From the NCBI GenBank assembly GCA_034423135.1, contig DAOUJC010000008.1:124001-188000 (forward strand): DNA of 64,000 nt, written 5' to 3'. Made by a program: the position numbers and the translations under genes. The stretch is from JAPPHY01 sp034423135. GTDB lineage: Bacteria; Chloroflexota; Dehalococcoidia; Lucifugimonadales; UBA2985. Shown one piece after another: positions 1-6,487 of the stretch. The first letter of the stretch is position 1. The number at the start of each line of letters is the position of its first letter. The notes beneath the pieces were generated by a model. It ran no database searches and had not been told where the DNA came from. It saw nothing but the letters and a program-made list of their open reading frames with translations.

Positions 1-2
1 AG

Positions 3-57
3 GTGCGCCGCAAACGGCCATATATCGAGGTGGCGTGGTGTGTTGATATAATCATTT
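3..57 (+). pseudogene. 5' fragment of a DUF4258 gene split by the IS element
   Basis: The plus-strand frame beginning at base 3 reads KRPYIEVAWCVDIII, which resembles the N-terminal part of DUF4258 (RelE-like fold) proteins. The reading frame enters the mobile element at base 58. The rest of the gene is found in frame at 3333-3502 once the element and one copy of the 8-bp duplication are removed. The true start lies left of the window. Family assignment is from remembered motif similarity; the frame restoration is read directly from the sequence. Confidence 0.75.
50..57. repeat. Left target-site duplication of the IS element
   Basis: AATCATTT at 50-57 is repeated exactly at 3325-3332. The two copies immediately flank the terminal inverted repeats. 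An AT-rich 8-bp duplication is typical of the IS1595 family. Confidence 0.92.
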
Positions 58-81
58 GGGAATTATATACGGTGTTACCCG
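58..81. repeat. Left terminal inverted repeat
   Basis: The repeat starts GGGAATTATATAC at 58-70. Compared with the reverse complement of 3301-3324 it has mismatches only at positions 14, 17 and 23. The stop codon of the 68-residue passenger gene (75-77) lies inside this repeat. Confidence 0.9.
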
Positions 82-281
82 CTAGACCCCACCGCCTTCG
101 CCACGCCAGCTAGCCACCCCGCATTCTCGCTGATAATAGCCAACGTCGCAATTACAAGGTAAAGCACGAAGCGCAACTCCACATTCTTGAGGTCCGCCTT
201 CGTCGCGTAGTGCTCCTTCAACGTCTTCTCCGCGGTCTGCATCGTGTCCCTCATTTCATCCCGCGTAACTAGATTCTCCAC
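75..281 (-). CDS. Small coiled-coil/one-TM protein, IS passenger
   Basis: This is a 68-residue protein of unknown function. Residues 1-35 are charged and probably helical (MRDTMQTAEKTLKEHYATKADLKN). They are followed by a hydrophobic segment at about 38-58 (FVLYLVIATLAII). The charged coil plus C-terminal membrane helix layout recalls DUF1640-like small proteins, but this is only a resemblance. The GTG start at 281 is supported by GGAGGA 3 nt upstream. The start overlaps the end of the upstream 94-residue gene by 13 bp, so the two are likely translationally coupled. It lies inside the IS element and ends within its terminal repeat. Confidence 0.7.
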   Translation of the reverse strand: MENLVTRDEMRDTMQTAEKTLKEHYATKADLKNVELRFVLYLVIATLAIISENAGWLAGVAKAVGSSG

Positions 282-553
282 GATTCCTCCGGAAGGTCCG
301 AAAGATTCAAGCGAATAAAGGGAATGCTAGGCTCTCCAACCGCCGGCCCCTGCTGGAGATCTTCAATCGTATGCGTGCTAAAGTAGTCCTTCGCCGACAT
401 TGTGCACACCTCAATGTCCCCATTGCTCAACCGCCGAGCAAAAAACAGCAACAGCGGGCCATGCCCTCGTGAAGTAAGTACCTTATCCCGACCAAAATGA
501 GCCTCAGCCGTTTCATGCCACCGAGCAACTAGCGCCTGTATTATGTTGAGCAT
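269..553 (-). CDS. Hypothetical protein, IS passenger
   Basis: This 94-residue protein is not recognised. It starts MLNIIQALVARWHETAEAHF and has a central hydrophobic patch (GPLLLFFARR) but no clear membrane helix or catalytic motif. An AGAGGG element lies about 7 nt upstream of the ATG at 553. The gene overlaps the downstream 68-residue gene by 13 bp and follows the AT-hook-like gene at 596-787, so the three appear to be one leftward unit in the left half of the element. Confidence 0.65.
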   Translation of the reverse strand: MLNIIQALVARWHETAEAHFGRDKVLTSRGHGPLLLFFARRLSNGDIEVCTMSAKDYFSTHTIEDLQQGPAVGEPSIPFIRLNLSDLPEESWRI

Positions 554-595
554 CGCGCGTCCCTCTTTACCTCACCAATCGGATACATCAGCCCT

Positions 596-787
596 CTACG
601 GTGACAGGTCTCCCCGGACCTCGGCATCCCCATTATCCTCGTCGTCCTCCAACTGCTCCACCGGAAACGGACTTGCCTGCACCGGCCTCAGCACCGCCTC
701 CAGCACCTCCTCGAAGGTAGCCGGAATCGGCTCAATCGCGTACTTGGGCGGGCGTCCTCGACCCCGCTTGCGCTCCTTAGTCATCAT
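596..787 (-). CDS. Small protein with AT-hook-like motif, IS passenger
   Basis: This 63-residue protein starts MMTKERKRGRGRPPKY. The GRGRPPK core is the classic AT-hook that binds the minor groove of AT-rich DNA. The rest is acidic (QLEDDEDNGDAEVRGD). A GGAGG ribosome site lies 5-8 nt upstream of the paired ATG codons. Inference: a DNA-binding accessory protein of the element, perhaps acting at its AT-rich ends or target. The motif is short, so function is unproven. Confidence 0.65.
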   Translation of the reverse strand: MMTKERKRGRGRPPKYAIEPIPATFEEVLEAVLRPVQASPFPVEQLEDDEDNGDAEVRGDLSP

Positions 788-819
788 TGCCTCCGCTCAA
801 CCCATGCTGTATCATGGTC

Positions 820-895
820 AGTGGTGAGGCAATTTGGGCAGGGGACCCCTGGCCCCCAGGGGTTGGGAGTAAAACCCTGACCTAGCCTCACCACT
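820..895. repeat. Nested inverted repeat between passenger genes and transposase
   Basis: The outer arms AGTGGTGAGGC (820-830) and GCCTCACCACT (885-895) are perfect 11-bp complements. They enclose an inner perfect 8-bp hairpin, ACCCCTGG (845-852) and CCAGGGGT (856-863), with a 3-nt loop. No T-tract follows on the minus strand, so it is not a textbook terminator. It could be a structured RNA, a processing site or a protein-binding cruciform. Confidence 0.7.
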
Positions 896-989
896 ACTTT
901 CTTCAATTCACACCCCTAATACTATCATGCCGGTGAGGGGCCGGAGACCGGGCAACTGGAGTGCTTAGCTCCCTAACCCCTCAGTCATA

Positions 990-1913
990 TTATACCCCTT
1001 TCACCAAGTCGCTGTAGCGCAGCCTCTTGCCGTGCATCCCGTGAATCACCTGCTCGACCTGCGCTAACGTGTCGGCAGGGCGGTCGTTGTGCCGGCCGGC
1101 GAACTCCGTCACGTAGCGGGCGAGGTGCTTGGCGCTCATGTGGTGGTAGACCCCGTGGTAGCCCTTCTTGAGCATCGCCCAGAAGGACTCGATGCCGTTG
1201 GTGGTAGCGCCGTCCCTCGTGACGTACTGCCCCTGCGTGTGATGCACCCGCGCATGGGGGAGGGGAATGCCGACGTACGCCTGCCAGCCGTCCGTGTACA
1301 GCTTCGCGCCCTGCTTGACGTGCGCCATCACGAAGCGATGCAGGGTGAGCCGAGTGGTGTCGGGAATGACCTCAGCGACCACCTGCTTGGTCTCCTGATC
1401 CTTCAAGCCCACCACGATGGCCTTGCCCTTGCCGTGGGGTCCATGTCCCCGCCCGGTGGTCTTCCCACCAACGTAGGTTTCATCAACCTCCACCGGCCCG
1501 CCAAACAGTCCCTGCTTGCTCTCCCACGCTCGACGTATCCGGTGGGCGAGGTGCCACGCCGTCTTCTGCGTGACGCCCAGGTCGCGGTGGAGCTTCATGC
1601 TCGACACGCCCTTGAGGTTGGTGGTCAGGAGGTAGATCGCCAGCCCCCACTTGCGCAGGGGCAGGTTAGAGCCGTGCATCACCGTGCCCGTCTTCACTGA
1701 GAAGTCCAGCCCGCAGTCCCCGCACCGGAAGGGCTGGGGCTTGCGAGTCGCCCGCTCCTTCACGCTTAGAGACCCGCAGGAGGGACACGCCACGCCATTC
1801 GGCCAGCGCGCCCTAATGAAGTGCTGCTCCACCTGCACCTCGTCACTGAAGTACTCCACCGCCTCCACCAGTGACATTCCCCGCCTGTACGCCTTGCCCG
1901 GTCCCTTCGCCAT
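990..1913 (-). CDS. IS1595-family (ISXO2-like) transposase
   Basis: The protein is 307 residues and catalyses DDE-type transposition of the element. It has an N-terminal zinc ribbon (CPSCG at about residue 43 and CGDCG at about 63), a helical linker, then the DDE core. The visible acidic residues are VEVDETYVGGK (about 144), LYTDGWQAY (about 207) and the later NGIESFW (about 240). This architecture is diagnostic of the IS1595 group. The ATG at 1913 follows AAGGGGG. The upstream region holds a TATAAT box and an inverted repeat that could mask the ribosome site (see 1916-1940). The gene appears full length and intact. Confidence 0.93.
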   Translation of the reverse strand: MAKGPGKAYRRGMSLVEAVEYFSDEVQVEQHFIRARWPNGVACPSCGSLSVKERATRKPQPFRCGDCGLDFSVKTGTVMHGSNLPLRKWGLAIYLLTTNLKGVSSMKLHRDLGVTQKTAWHLAHRIRRAWESKQGLFGGPVEVDETYVGGKTTGRGHGPHGKGKAIVVGLKDQETKQVVAEVIPDTTRLTLHRFVMAHVKQGAKLYTDGWQAYVGIPLPHARVHHTQGQYVTRDGATTNGIESFWAMLKKGYHGVYHHMSAKHLARYVTEFAGRHNDRPADTLAQVEQVIHGMHGKRLRYSDLVKGV

Positions 1914-1915
1914 TT

Positions 1916-1940
1916 GTTACCCCCTTCGGGTAACATTATA
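1916..1940 (-). promoter_or_regulatory. Transposase -10 box and RBS-masking inverted repeat
   Basis: On the minus strand TATAAT occupies 1940-1935. The 7-bp inverted repeat GTTACCC/GGGTAAC (1916-1922 and 1928-1934) lies between it and the ATG, with the AAGGGGG ribosome site in its loop and stem. A transcript starting about 7 nt below the -10 box would lack most of the 5' arm. A read-through transcript would contain the whole hairpin and hide the ribosome site. Confidence 0.55.
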
Positions 1941-1994
1941 TCATATTTCAGGCACAAAGTATACTCTTTTTGAGACCGAAATGCGCCCCACGTC

Positions 1995-2735
1995 CTAGTC
2001 AAGGAAGAACTCCAGGAAGTCTACTAACTCTGTCACTGGCACCGCCCCGTACTCGCTAAAGGTGCGGGCGAAGGCAATCCCCACCACCACCCCCTCCGCC
2101 GTCAGCAAGGGACCTCCGGAGTTGCCCGGTCGCAGGTCAGCCGTGTGATACAGGACGGGGAACGAGTAATTGCCGTGCAACCCCGGCCCCAGCAGCACGC
2201 CCTCCGTGTAGACGGGTGCCTGCGTCCCCGGGTACCCAATTGCCGTCACATCCGAGCCGGACTCAGCAGCCCCCTCCGACAGAGGGAGCGGGGCAATGCC
2301 CAGGTCACAGCACACGGAGAGCATAGCGACGTCCTTGCCCGTGACCGTCCCGCTATGCCTCACGTCCTCATACCTACGCCCGTCAATCACCACCACCATA
2401 TCCGTGTACGCCTCGATGACGTGAAAGTTGGTCAGCATGTAGGTGCGCTCCTCCACCTCACCGACCACGAAGGCCGTCCCCTGACTCACTCCCAAGGGCG
2501 TCGTCACCACCAGCCGACCCACCGCCGTATGCCACGCCGGGGCCTCGCTTTCCTCGGTAGGAGTGGGCGCCGTCGGCTCCCGCACAGAAACCAAGTCCGA
2601 CGTGCTCACAGGGAGAGGGGTCGAAGCTAACTCAGTCGGCTCCTCCGCCATGATCCCCACAATCACCAGCGCTACCAGCCCCACGCCCATCCAAACCCAA
2701 AACTGCGCCCACGCCGAATTGAACCACTTGCCCAA
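1995..2735 (-). CDS. Membrane-anchored trypsin-like serine protease, IS passenger
   Basis: This is a 246-residue protein of the trypsin/HtrA fold. An N-terminal membrane helix (about residues 11-30, FWVWMGVGLVALVIVGIM) is followed by a Pro/Thr-rich linker (about 38-66). The protease domain shows the triad: His in LTNFHVIEA, Asp in GKDVAMLS and Ser in RPGNSGGPL. There is no PDZ domain, so it is a short DegP-like enzyme expected outside the membrane. The TTG start at 2735 has GGAGG 9 nt upstream. It lies 81 bp upstream of the transposase on the same strand. A protease is unusual IS cargo. Confidence 0.85.
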   Translation of the reverse strand: MGKWFNSAWAQFWVWMGVGLVALVIVGIMAEEPTELASTPLPVSTSDLVSVREPTAPTPTEESEAPAWHTAVGRLVVTTPLGVSQGTAFVVGEVEERTYMLTNFHVIEAYTDMVVVIDGRRYEDVRHSGTVTGKDVAMLSVCCDLGIAPLPLSEGAAESGSDVTAIGYPGTQAPVYTEGVLLGPGLHGNYSFPVLYHTADLRPGNSGGPLLTAEGVVVGIAFARTFSEYGAVPVTELVDFLEFFLD

Positions 2736-2771
2736 GGTAGGTTGCCTCCCTGCGACTCAGGATGCTGGCAA

Positions 2772-2982
2772 CCTAGCCAAGGATGTCCGCAACCGGCGTG
2801 GAGCAGCAGGGAGACATGCCGTGCAAGCACCCTAAACTCCACGCCTTATGCGCACACCGAATCACGAACATCAACCTTGGCTAGGTTGAGTTCATGGTAT
2901 CACTTCCCGCGCGGGCTGGCAACGACGAGTGAATTGACGACAGAGGCGGTGACGTGCTAGCCTACAGGCATCCTAGCCAAGG
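2772..2982. repeat. Three copies of CCTAGCCAAGG about 100 bp apart
   Basis: CCTAGCCAAGG occurs at 2772-2782 (+), 2875-2885 (-) and 2972-2982 (+) in the divergent interval between the protease and the 97-residue gene. The third copy runs into the AAGGAG ribosome site of the rightward gene. Spacing of 103 and 97 bp and placement suggest operator sites. Confidence 0.6.
2934..2963 (+). promoter_or_regulatory. Possible promoter of the 97-residue gene
   Basis: TTGACG (2934-2939) is followed after 18 bp by TAGCCT (2958-2963). The predicted start near 2970 abuts the third CCTAGCCAAGG copy. The -10 is weak, so this is tentative. Confidence 0.35.
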
Positions 2983-2993
2983 AGCCTGCTGCT

Positions 2994-3287
2994 ATGCCTA
3001 CGTTGAATGACTACCTATCAAGGAAATACACTACCTTGTCACAGGACTTGCGACTCTTCGGCGCGGCTCTAGCTCTACATGCATATGTATCGGACACTCG
3101 GACTGAGGCGTGCGACCTGCTAGGTGGTCTCGCCGACATACTGCTGCAATCGCCGCCGCCTGGGATAGCCCTAGAAAGAATGGAAGCAGTGCACGATTTC
3201 GCCCTAGAACTTCAAACTCATCTCCAACCCGAACCAACGCCGTCGTCATCCTCTCTCCCCTCCGTCGGGGAAGAGAAGTCAGACTAG
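2994..3287 (+). CDS. Hypothetical protein, IS passenger
   Basis: The 97-residue protein is unrecognised. It appears largely helical (DLRLFGAALALHAYVSDT, ACDLLGGLADILLQS) with a Pro/Ser-rich acidic tail (EPTPSSSSLPSVGEEKSD). AGGAG lies 9 nt before the ATG, which supports expression. It is the only rightward gene in the element and is divergent from the protease across a 258-bp interval carrying three copies of an 11-bp motif. Confidence 0.6.
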   Translation: MPTLNDYLSRKYTTLSQDLRLFGAALALHAYVSDTRTEACDLLGGLADILLQSPPPGIALERMEAVHDFALELQTHLQPEPTPSSSSLPSVGEEKSD

Positions 3288-3300
3288 CCTATCCCCTCCC

Positions 3301-3324
3301 CAGGTAAAACTGTATATAATTCCC
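3301..3324. repeat. Right terminal inverted repeat
   Basis: Read on the minus strand from 3324, the sequence starts GGGAATTATATAC and matches the left end at 21 of 24 positions. Confidence 0.9.
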
Positions 3325-3332
3325 AATCATTT
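3325..3332. repeat. Right target-site duplication
   Basis: AATCATTT, identical to 50-57, directly abuts the right terminal repeat. Confidence 0.92.
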
Positions 3333-3502
3333 CGCCTCTGCGGACAACATTGCAGGAGGATGGACGCATTCGTTTCGGGGGTGAGGTCACACTGGAAGGC
3401 GAAACGTCCCCTCGCTATCTGCGCGTTGTAACGCTGGAGGACGGCGAAACAATCCATAACGCATTCTTTGATCGAAACTTTCGGAAGGATGAGCAACCAT
3501 GA
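3325..3502 (+). pseudogene. 3' fragment of the interrupted DUF4258 gene
   Basis: Joining base 57 to base 3333 gives one open frame: SPLRTTLQEDGRIRFGG, then SPRYLRVVTLEDGETIHNAF, ending DRNFRKDEQP and TGA at 3500-3502. The LRVVTLEDGETIHNAF block is typical of DUF4258 proteins, which are often toxin-like and paired with DUF2283. The stop overlaps the ATG of the DUF2283 gene (ATGA), a sign of translational coupling. The fragment has no start of its own, so the toxin-like protein should be absent while the element is in place. Confidence 0.85.
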
Positions 3503-3714
3503 AGCTTCACTACTACCCGGATACAGATAGTCTCTACGTTGAATTCAATGAGAAGCCGGGCACGGAAACCATTGAGGTAGCTTTGGGGTTGAACGTGGAC
3601 ATTGACGCTGACGGGGAGGTGGTTGGCTTCGACATCGACCGGGCGTCCACTCGGCTGGACCTGCGCACCCTTGAAACGCGGGCGCTTCCTCTCCACAACG
3701 TCAGGGCGGGCTGA
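3499..3714 (+). CDS. DUF2283 family protein (possible antitoxin partner)
   Basis: This 71-residue protein matches the DUF2283 pattern: MKLHYYPDTDSLYVEF at the start, then a short acidic beta-rich core (LNVDIDADGEVVGFDIDRAS). DUF2283 genes commonly sit after DUF4258 genes, and the pair is often treated as a toxin-antitoxin-like unit; that role is family knowledge, not shown here. The ATG overlaps the stop of the DUF4258 remnant. With its partner split by the IS, this gene is now an orphan and may depend on promoters in the element. Confidence 0.85.
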   Translation: MKLHYYPDTDSLYVEFNEKPGTETIEVALGLNVDIDADGEVVGFDIDRASTRLDLRTLETRALPLHNVRAG

Positions 3715-3770
3715 GACTGAGGCTGCGGCCAGCCGCGTCCATCACTAGAATCGAGTGCGGAGCAGGCCCG

Positions 3771-3929
3771 CTACTGGCCGTGGCAGCGCTTGTACTTCTT
3801 GCCGCTGCCGCAGGGGCACTGCGCGTTGCGGCCCACCTTGCCGTAAAGCCTACCAATGGAGCGCTTCTCCTCGCAGTTGGCGCAGGTGCAGGCGGGAGGG
3901 TGCTTGGCAATCCAGTTGGGCCTGACCAC
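3771..3929 (-). CDS. Small SEC-C motif zinc-binding protein
   Basis: This is a 52-residue protein with two Cys motifs: CTCANCEEK in the N-terminal half and the C-terminal SEC-C motif NAQCPCGSGKKYKRCHG, which in SecA binds zinc. SEC-C-only small proteins are common, and their roles are mostly unknown. The start is GTG at 3929, chosen because AGGAGG lies 7 nt upstream. A longer open frame exists upstream but has no family support. It converges with the DUF2283 gene and is divergent from the DUF35 gene. Confidence 0.75.
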   Translation of the reverse strand: MVRPNWIAKHPPACTCANCEEKRSIGRLYGKVGRNAQCPCGSGKKYKRCHGQ

Positions 3930-4040
3930 AGTGAGTCCTCCTGTTCGACGGGCGGGACGCGGTCGCGCCGGTCGGCCATGAAGGTAGCAGAAGGCTGGAG
4001 TCTTGTCCAGACTGCGCCCTTCGTGCACCTGTCTCAGATG

Positions 4041-4069
4041 TTGACTATCACCGCGCCTGCCCGTATGAT
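4041..4069 (+). promoter_or_regulatory. Promoter of the DUF35/thiolase cluster
   Basis: TTGACT (4041-4046), a 17-bp spacer and TATGAT (4064-4069). The predicted transcription start is near 4076, about 28 nt before the TTG start at 4104. Confidence 0.7.
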
Positions 4070-4103
4070 ATGCGCAGCCTGATTCAGCTTGCGGAGGTGA
4101 GAG

Positions 4104-4514
4104 TTGCCCAAGCAATCCCCGGTCCCCGACGATCTCAGCAAGCCCTTCTGGGACGCCTGCAACGAGGAACGGCTCGTTGTGCAACACTGCACAGATTGCG
4201 ACAGGCTTCAGTTCCCGCCGCAGGAGAACTGCTCCGAATGCCCCTCCGACGCCTTTGAGTGGCGCGAGATGAGCGGCAACGGCCGGATCCACGGCTACTG
4301 CGTCATGCACGACTCCCGCATCCGCCTGCTCCAGGCAGACCAGCCCTTCAACATAGTAGTCATAGAGCTGGAGGACGCGCCGGAGATCAAGATGCTATCC
4401 CATCTCCCCGGAACACCGCCGGACGAGGTGCCCGTCGGCGCCAGCGTGCGCGTGGAGTTCCAGGAGACGCCCGGCACCGGACAGAAGGTTCCCGAGTGGC
4501 GCGTGGTCGGCTGA
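4104..4514 (+). CDS. DUF35 OB-fold/zinc-ribbon acyl-CoA-associated protein (module 1)
   Basis: This is a 136-residue DUF35 (ChsH2-like) protein. Residues 1-45 hold the helix PDDLSKPFWDACNEERL and a rubredoxin-like zinc ribbon (CTDCDRLQFPP, CSECP). Residues 60-130 form the OB fold (GRIHGYCVMHD through PEWRVVG). Such proteins form complexes with thiolase-fold partners, for example in ChsH2-Ltp2-type steroid side-chain aldolases and archaeal thiolase/HMG-CoA synthase complexes. TTG start at 4104 follows GGAGGTGA. The matching thiolase-like gene starts 52 bp downstream, so the two very likely form one enzyme. Confidence 0.88.
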   Translation: MPKQSPVPDDLSKPFWDACNEERLVVQHCTDCDRLQFPPQENCSECPSDAFEWREMSGNGRIHGYCVMHDSRIRLLQADQPFNIVVIELEDAPEIKMLSHLPGTPPDEVPVGASVRVEFQETPGTGQKVPEWRVVG

Positions 4515-4566
4515 GCAGCCGGCCGCAGCCCATACCAACGCACGGCTTCGCAGGAAGGAGTTCGCA

Positions 4567-5883
4567 GTGGCACCAACTCAATTTGCACCCGCTGGGATGT
4601 ACCGCAGGGACGAGGGACTCGGCGTGTGGGAGCACCGGGGCAAGGTGGCCGTTGTCGGCATTGGACACGCTCCCACGGCCCGCCGCTGGGACGAGACGGC
4701 CGACACCAGCGTCGGCGCGCTGACCATACTCGCAATTCAGAAGGCGCTCGAGGACGCGGGCGTCAAGCCTGAGGACGTCGACGGCGTGGTGGCCGCGCCC
4801 AAAGGTATGGGCGAGCCGTGGACTCCACGGCCCATTCCGGAGGACTTCGCCAACGCATACACGCCCACGGACGACCCCAACGACGGTCTCGACGGCGCAA
4901 GCGCGGACTGGATCGTCCTCAACACGCCCGGCCTGAGCAACGTATCGTTCACCATGCACGGCCCCGCCTGCATCTCCAACGCGCTCGTCGTGGCCGCCGA
5001 GGCAGTCGGCTCCGGCCTCACGAACACCTGCCTTGTGGTGCGAGGCATGGGCAACATCGCGGGGCGCTACGGCCAGCACGGAGCGGCGGCCATGGACACG
5101 GCGGCCGGCGCGTCGCAGTGGACCAACCCCTGGGGCTGGCAGCTCATACCGCAGATCGCGTTCGGTTTCGACCAGTACTGCCGCAAGTACGGCTCTAGCC
5201 ACGACAGGATGGCCCCGTTCGTGGTGAACCAGCACCGCAACGGCCTGATGTTCCCGGAGGGGTTCTACTACCAGCACAGGCCGGAGCCGTTGTCAGTGGA
5301 GGACTACCTTTCCGGCCGCTGGGTGTGCAAGCCGATGGGCCTTTGGGACTGCGACCTACCCATTCAGACCGCCGTGGCGTACCTGTTCACCACTGCCGAC
5401 CGCGCCAGGGACATGCGCCAGAAGCCGGTCTACGTCCTGAACCACTGCTCGCAGAGGGGCATCGTGCGCAGCCTCATCGAGACCCTCGACGAGACCGAGG
5501 AGTTCACCGACAGCATCGCCAAGAAGGTGTACGAAGGCTCCGGGCTAACGGCTGCGGAACTCGACATCTGCAACCCATACGACGGCTTCACGCTGTTCAC
5601 GCAGTACTACCTGGAGGGCCTCCAGTGGCACGGCGTGAAGCGGGGCGAGGCACACGACTTCTACGGCGGAGACATCCGCGTGGAGGGGCCGCACCCGTTC
5701 AGCTCCAGCGGCGGCAACGCGGGCAACGGCCGCACGCGCACGTGGAACCAGACCGACACCATCCAGCAGCTTCAGGGCCGCGCCGGCGAGCGCCAGGTGC
5801 GAATACGCGCCGAGACCGGCCTGGCAGGCGCGTTCACGCCCAACATGTCGGACTGGATGGTCTACGGGACCAGCCCGGACTAG
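4567..5883 (+). CDS. Thiolase-like protein (module 1)
   Basis: This is a 438-residue protein of the thiolase superfamily (lipid-transfer/Ltp2-like branch). The N-terminal half has GKVAVVGIGHAPTARRWDE and ALEDAGVKPEDVDG. The active-site region reads MHGPACISNALVVAAEAVG, so a Cys is present where thiolases carry their nucleophile. The C-terminal part contains DICNPYDGFTLFTQYYLEG and the Gly-rich SSSGGNAGNGRTR. It starts at GTG 4567 with AAGGAG upstream. With its DUF35 partner it may cleave or condense a CoA-bound substrate; the substrate cannot be read from the sequence. About 50 residues at the start carry module-specific sequence shared with module 2. Confidence 0.85.
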   Translation: MAPTQFAPAGMYRRDEGLGVWEHRGKVAVVGIGHAPTARRWDETADTSVGALTILAIQKALEDAGVKPEDVDGVVAAPKGMGEPWTPRPIPEDFANAYTPTDDPNDGLDGASADWIVLNTPGLSNVSFTMHGPACISNALVVAAEAVGSGLTNTCLVVRGMGNIAGRYGQHGAAAMDTAAGASQWTNPWGWQLIPQIAFGFDQYCRKYGSSHDRMAPFVVNQHRNGLMFPEGFYYQHRPEPLSVEDYLSGRWVCKPMGLWDCDLPIQTAVAYLFTTADRARDMRQKPVYVLNHCSQRGIVRSLIETLDETEEFTDSIAKKVYEGSGLTAAELDICNPYDGFTLFTQYYLEGLQWHGVKRGEAHDFYGGDIRVEGPHPFSSSGGNAGNGRTRTWNQTDTIQQLQGRAGERQVRIRAETGLAGAFTPNMSDWMVYGTSPD

Positions 5884-6025
5884 CTGAGCGGTCTCTCTCG
5901 GACAGCGGCCGGTCACCTTGGGCCGGCCCCGGCTACGCGATTGACGGACGGGAAGCGCCGCCTCGCGACGGATACCGGTACGACTATGCAGGCTAGGCCT
6001 GCGATCCAGCTGAGAGAGGTGATAC

Positions 6026-6433
6026 GTGTCTAAGCTGATACCCATACCGGACGAGCTGAGCAAGCCATTCTGGGACGCCATCAACGAGAAGCGGCTGATA
6101 GTCCAGGAGTGCAACGAGTGCCCCACGCTCCAATACCCGCCTAGGCCCACGTGCCAGGACTGCGGCACGGAGTCGATGGGGTGGAAGGAAGTCGAGGGCA
6201 AGGGGCACATCCTGTCCTTCTTCGTGGTCTATGACGGCCGATACCAGGTGCGCATCCCGGACCAGCCCTACAACGTGGCGATCGTCGCGCTGGACGAGGA
6301 ACCGCGAATCAACTTCTACGCCAACCTGCCTGGCACGCCCGTGAAGCAGGTGCCCATCGGCGCGCCGGTGGAACTGATCTTCGAAGAGGTGACCCCGGGC
6401 CAGCTCATCCACGACTGGAAGGTGGTTGAGTAG
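6026..6433 (+). CDS. DUF35 OB-fold/zinc-ribbon protein (module 2)
   Basis: This 135-residue paralogue of the protein at 4104-4514 has the same layout: helix PDELSKPFWDAINEKRL, zinc ribbon (CNECPTLQYPPRPTCQDCG) and OB fold (GHILSFFVVYDGRYQV to IHDWKVVE). GTG start at 6026 with GAGAGGTGA a few bases before it. It lies 142 bp after the module 1 thiolase and 54 bp before the module 2 thiolase. The organisation shows duplication of a two-gene unit. Confidence 0.88.
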   Translation: MSKLIPIPDELSKPFWDAINEKRLIVQECNECPTLQYPPRPTCQDCGTESMGWKEVEGKGHILSFFVVYDGRYQVRIPDQPYNVAIVALDEEPRINFYANLPGTPVKQVPIGAPVELIFEEVTPGQLIHDWKVVE

Positions 6434-6487
6434 CCGACCACGGGTTGACTGCAGAGCACGCAATTCGAACGCGGGAAGGAGCATTCC

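Larger units (their letters stand above)
58..3324 (-). mobile_element. IS1595-family element with passenger genes
   Basis: The element is 3,267 bp. Its ends are inverted repeats starting GGGAATTATATAC and matching at 21 of 24 positions. An identical 8-bp duplication (AATCATTT) flanks it. It contains an IS1595-type transposase (990-1913), a trypsin-like protease (1995-2735), three small leftward genes (75-787) and one rightward gene (2994-3287). This is longer than a simple IS of about 1 kb, so it is a cargo-bearing member. It interrupts a DUF4258 gene, and in-silico removal restores that frame without a stop. The perfect duplication and the restorable target suggest a recent insertion. Confidence 0.9.

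Noticed and set aside
3771..4310. Long minus-strand frame of 179 codons around the SEC-C gene
   Set aside because: Only the last 52 residues carry family motifs and have a good ribosome site (AGGAGG, GTG at 3929). The upstream part overlaps the promoter and start of the opposite DUF35 gene.
4387..5277. Long antisense frame across the module 1 thiolase
   Set aside because: It is out of phase with a clear thiolase family protein and shows no domain; such frames are expected in high-GC coding DNA.
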